64,000 nt of DNA. Origin: Betaproteobacteria bacterium UKL13-2 (GTDB lineage: Bacteria > Pseudomonadota > Gammaproteobacteria > Burkholderiales > Usitatibacteraceae). Below the pieces are notes generated by a model, which was not told the origin of the DNA, ran no database searches, and was given only the letters and a program-made list of their open reading frames with translations. The position numbers and the translations under genes were made by a program. The stretch is from positions 3,281,733 to 3,345,732 of the forward strand of contig CP012157.1 in NCBI GenBank assembly GCA_001602455.1, given 5' to 3'. Numbering within the stretch: position 1 is the stretch's first letter; each line of letters begins with the position of its first letter. Shown here piece by piece: positions 61,769 through 64,000 of this stretch.

Positions 61769-63187
61769 ATGAGAGTTTCAAAGAATCAAGTAACCTTGTT
61801 GAGCGCCGCAGTTGCTGCGTTGTTTGCAGCGGGTGCCAACGCACAGGTTGTTCTGGGATCGACTAGCCCAACCGTCACCGCCTCAACCGCAACCGTTTAC
61901 GCTTCTGAAATCAGCAACAACACGGTTATCGGCACCACGGGCATCACCGTCAATACCATCTTGGGTATCGGTACGTCGATCAACCAAGACCGTTATGTCA
62001 AAATCTCGCTGAGCAACGCGACGTTTGCCAGTGCAGTCACTAACGCCAATTTGGTCGGTGCTAACGTTGCCGGCCTCGGCCCAGCAAACATCACCCCAAC
62101 AGTGTCATTTGGTGGAGCTGCCGGTGCAACCAGCGTAATTTTCCAAATCACAACGCCTGCTGGTGCGAACATCACCGACGGCCTTAGCTTCAACATGGTC
62201 GGCGGCGTCAACATTGCCAGCACAGCGTCAACCATTGGTGTGACCTATGAAGTTTATGAGTTCTTGGCGCAAGCGCAAGGTGGTACGCCAACTCTCTACG
62301 CGAAGTCGGGTAACGTCGCAACCTTCACGCCGACCTATGTATTCCGCAACAATGCAACCCCGAACCCAACCCAAGTTGCAACCGCAATTAGCGGCTTCAA
62401 AAACTTCAACTTCGGGTCGGCTGGCTCCGCAGCGACTGCAGCTAACGCAGCAGTTGTCGGAAAAGTAGATTTAGCCACCGTTACCACGCCCGGCAAGCTC
62501 GTGGACGGCACCACCAACGCCTCTATCGCGACTGTTTTGGCTAACGCGACAAACTCACAGGTTACGGTTACTGGTGACTTCTCCGCAGCAGCAGCCAACA
62601 CCTCAGTGACGTTAGGTGCAACGGTTGCGAACAGCACCGGGTTCACCACCTCAACCGCCGTGTTCAACATCAACGGTTCTGCTGGCTTGACCAACTCTGC
62701 AATCGGCTACGTTGTGAATGGCACGACTGCGGTTCCAGCTATCTCGTACGCCGCAACCTTGAGCCCAAGAGGCGCGACTGGCTACACGAACGTAACGTCA
62801 TCTGGCGCAATCACAACCGGCTCGATCACCCGCGACGGCGTTCAGTTTGAATCCCCATGGGTCACCGCAACGACGGGCTACATCAGCCGCTTCTTCTTGT
62901 TGCAAACTTCGGGTAGCACGATTACTTGGAATGCGGTTGTCCGTAACGTAAACGGTGCAGTTACTGGCGGCACGCTGACTGGTACACTCGAAAGCGGCAA
63001 GTTATCGGCACCAATTACCCTCGCTTCGTTGCTCCCAGCCACCCCAACAGAAACTCAGGGTGGACCTTACCAAGTGACGTTCAACATTGCGTCTGATGCA
63101 AGTGTGACGCAAGGTACGTATGTTTTGACCAACACCGCAGCCGGCTCGGTCTCCAACATGCCGCTGTATCGCGCAACACAACGCTAA
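61769..63187 (+). CDS. Probable major exported or surface protein, family unknown
   Basis: I do not recognise this 472-residue protein. It has a clear signal peptide, MRVSKNQVTLLSAAVAALFA then AGANA|Q with cleavage near residue 25. The mature part is rich in Ala, Thr, Ser, Asn, Val and Gly, has no Cys and is likely beta-rich, which is common in S-layer or other abundant surface proteins. A strong ribosome binding site (AAAGGAGACAGTA) and a strong terminator right after suggest high expression as a single gene. It neighbours gspEF, so type II export is possible but only inferred. Confidence 0.75.
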   Translation: MRVSKNQVTLLSAAVAALFAAGANAQVVLGSTSPTVTASTATVYASEISNNTVIGTTGITVNTILGIGTSINQDRYVKISLSNATFASAVTNANLVGANVAGLGPANITPTVSFGGAAGATSVIFQITTPAGANITDGLSFNMVGGVNIASTASTIGVTYEVYEFLAQAQGGTPTLYAKSGNVATFTPTYVFRNNATPNPTQVATAISGFKNFNFGSAGSAATAANAAVVGKVDLATVTTPGKLVDGTTNASIATVLANATNSQVTVTGDFSAAAANTSVTLGATVANSTGFTTSTAVFNINGSAGLTNSAIGYVVNGTTAVPAISYAATLSPRGATGYTNVTSSGAITTGSITRDGVQFESPWVTATTGYISRFFLLQTSGSTITWNAVVRNVNGAVTGGTLTGTLESGKLSAPITLASLLPATPTETQGGPYQVTFNIASDASVTQGTYVLTNTAAGSVSNMPLYRATQR

Positions 63188-63201
63188 GACGCTTTAGCAT
63201 T

Positions 63202-63229
63202 CAAAAAAGGGAGCTTCGGCTCCCTTTTT
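63202..63229 (+). terminator. Terminator of the exported protein gene
   Basis: AAAAAAGGGAGC and GCTCCCTTTTTT pair around a very stable TTCG loop, followed by TGTTTTTATTT. It lies 14 bp after the stop and is one of the strongest in the window. Confidence 0.93.
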
Positions 63230-63266
63230 TGTTTTTATTTCATGTTTTGAAAGTATTTTTGTATCT

Positions 63267-63989
63267 ATGACAGTTCGATCCGCTATCCAATACCGCGTAA
63301 CGTTTTTCATCATATTAAGTGTGTTACTCAGCATTCTGCTTTCTGTCGCGCAAACGCATGCTAAGCAAATCGAGGTAAGAAAAACACCAGTACCAAACCT
63401 AGCGTTGCTATACGAAGCCCTCATCGGCGAACTTCATCGAGGGGGCACCGTGGTCTATTTCGTCCCATTTGAAACCCAAGGACGCGATCAAACAGATCAG
63501 CCGAGTTGGTGGAAGGAGTGCGCCATCAGCCGCATGATTTCGGCGCACGGGCTGGAACAAGCTGCGGCTGTACGGCGCGCCATATTGCAGCTAAACCTTG
63601 AAATCCAGTTTGTTGAATCAAGTGAGGCCTGCACCGCACTCTCGACCCAAACATACCTCGTCAGCAATCGCTGGTTGAGATCTTTCATCACGCCGGACCT
63701 GAACCCGGTGTCGGTGCTGAGACAAGCCGCACTGAAAGACGATGTCATCAAGATGCAGGCATTAGCCCACTTTCAGACTGTCATGGTTGACTCAGTGAAG
63801 CTGCTCTTTGGGTTCCCAATGCCGCTTTCCACCGCACCGCATCCGGTTCTTTCTGATCTCGCGGAGGGTGAAAGCGCTGTCTTTCGTCTTTCAGCGGTGG
63901 GCGAACCAATCCTTCTGGCGCGCCTAAACTGGCGACAGTGGCAGGAAATGGGGGACTACTTTGTTGCAACCAAAATCACCCCCCAGTAA
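63267..63989 (+). CDS. Exported histidine-phosphatase-like protein lacking catalytic residues
   Basis: The 240-residue protein has an N-terminal signal or membrane segment (about 12-32). The rest follows the layout of a histidine phosphatase: LHRGGTVVYFVPFET where the family has GG-V-YFRHGET, ECAISRMISAHGLEQAAAVR for DCA-QRNLS-GREQA, VESSEACTALSTQTY for V-SSPYCR-ET, and LAEGESAVFR near the end. The catalytic Arg-His-Gly is Val-Pro-Phe, and the later Arg and His are not found. It may be a binding protein or a decaying gene. The alignment is by eye. Confidence 0.6.
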   Translation: MTVRSAIQYRVTFFIILSVLLSILLSVAQTHAKQIEVRKTPVPNLALLYEALIGELHRGGTVVYFVPFETQGRDQTDQPSWWKECAISRMISAHGLEQAAAVRRAILQLNLEIQFVESSEACTALSTQTYLVSNRWLRSFITPDLNPVSVLRQAALKDDVIKMQALAHFQTVMVDSVKLLFGFPMPLSTAPHPVLSDLAEGESAVFRLSAVGEPILLARLNWRQWQEMGDYFVATKITPQ

Positions 63990-64000
63990 AACGGCCAGCA

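Overview
This 64 kb window is a chromosomal segment of a betaproteobacterium with moderate GC. The evidence is the gene order hisA-hisF-hisI-hisE-HIT-tatABC, the block fmdB-DUF502-aspS, the tRNA-Tyr-Gly-Thr-tuf-tRNA-Trp-secE-nusG-rplKAJL-rpoBC arrangement, and the sequences of the ribosomal proteins. I cannot name a genus from sequence alone. Nearly everything is core housekeeping; novelty is in the spacers, small mobile repeats and a few accessory genes.

Layout. 0.1-4.6 kb (+): end of a histidine operon, a HIT protein and the Tat translocase. 4.6-6.8 kb: a decayed S1/P1 nuclease gene, a 201-bp inverted-repeat element and two unknown exported or membrane proteins. 6.8-10.8 kb (-): fmdB, DUF502, aspS and an isoaspartyl peptidase. 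11.2-18.5 kb: quinone oxidoreductase (+), ssb (-) divergent from uvrA (+), glycerate 2-kinase (+), an orphan NarL-type regulator (+) and a glyoxalase-fold pseudogene. 18.8-27.7 kb (-): the spc and alpha operons, rplN to rplQ. 27.9-32.4 kb (-): an insertion sequence, an SDR and a FAD-dependent dehydrogenase. 32.5-42.2 kb (-): S10 and str operons. 42.4-57.1 kb (-): rpoC, rpoB, rplL, rplJ, rplA, rplK, nusG, secE, tRNA-Trp, a second tuf and three tRNAs. 57.3-64 kb: sulfotransferase-like gene (+), gspF and gspE of a type II secretion-type system (-), a probable major exported protein (+) and a degenerate histidine-phosphatase homologue (+).

The translation and transcription genes run as one long minus-strand series, broken into units by visible terminators (after rplQ, rpsQ and rpoC) and sigma-70-like promoters (before tRNA-Tyr, before rplC, before rplN). 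The usual S10-spc continuity is cut by a 4.9-kb insert that begins after a terminator following rpsQ and ends beside a candidate promoter for rplN.

The most interesting observations are these. (1) A family of 134-bp non-coding elements has three copies, each exactly 134 bp, each with terminal inverted repeats and a perfect 4-bp target duplication; one supplies the stop codon of uvrA. (2) A second repeat forms competing hairpins and lies in the same orientation upstream of fmdB, the SDR and rpoB. (3) Three inverted repeats precede a likely abundant exported protein. (4) A secreted histidine-phosphatase relative has lost its catalytic residues.
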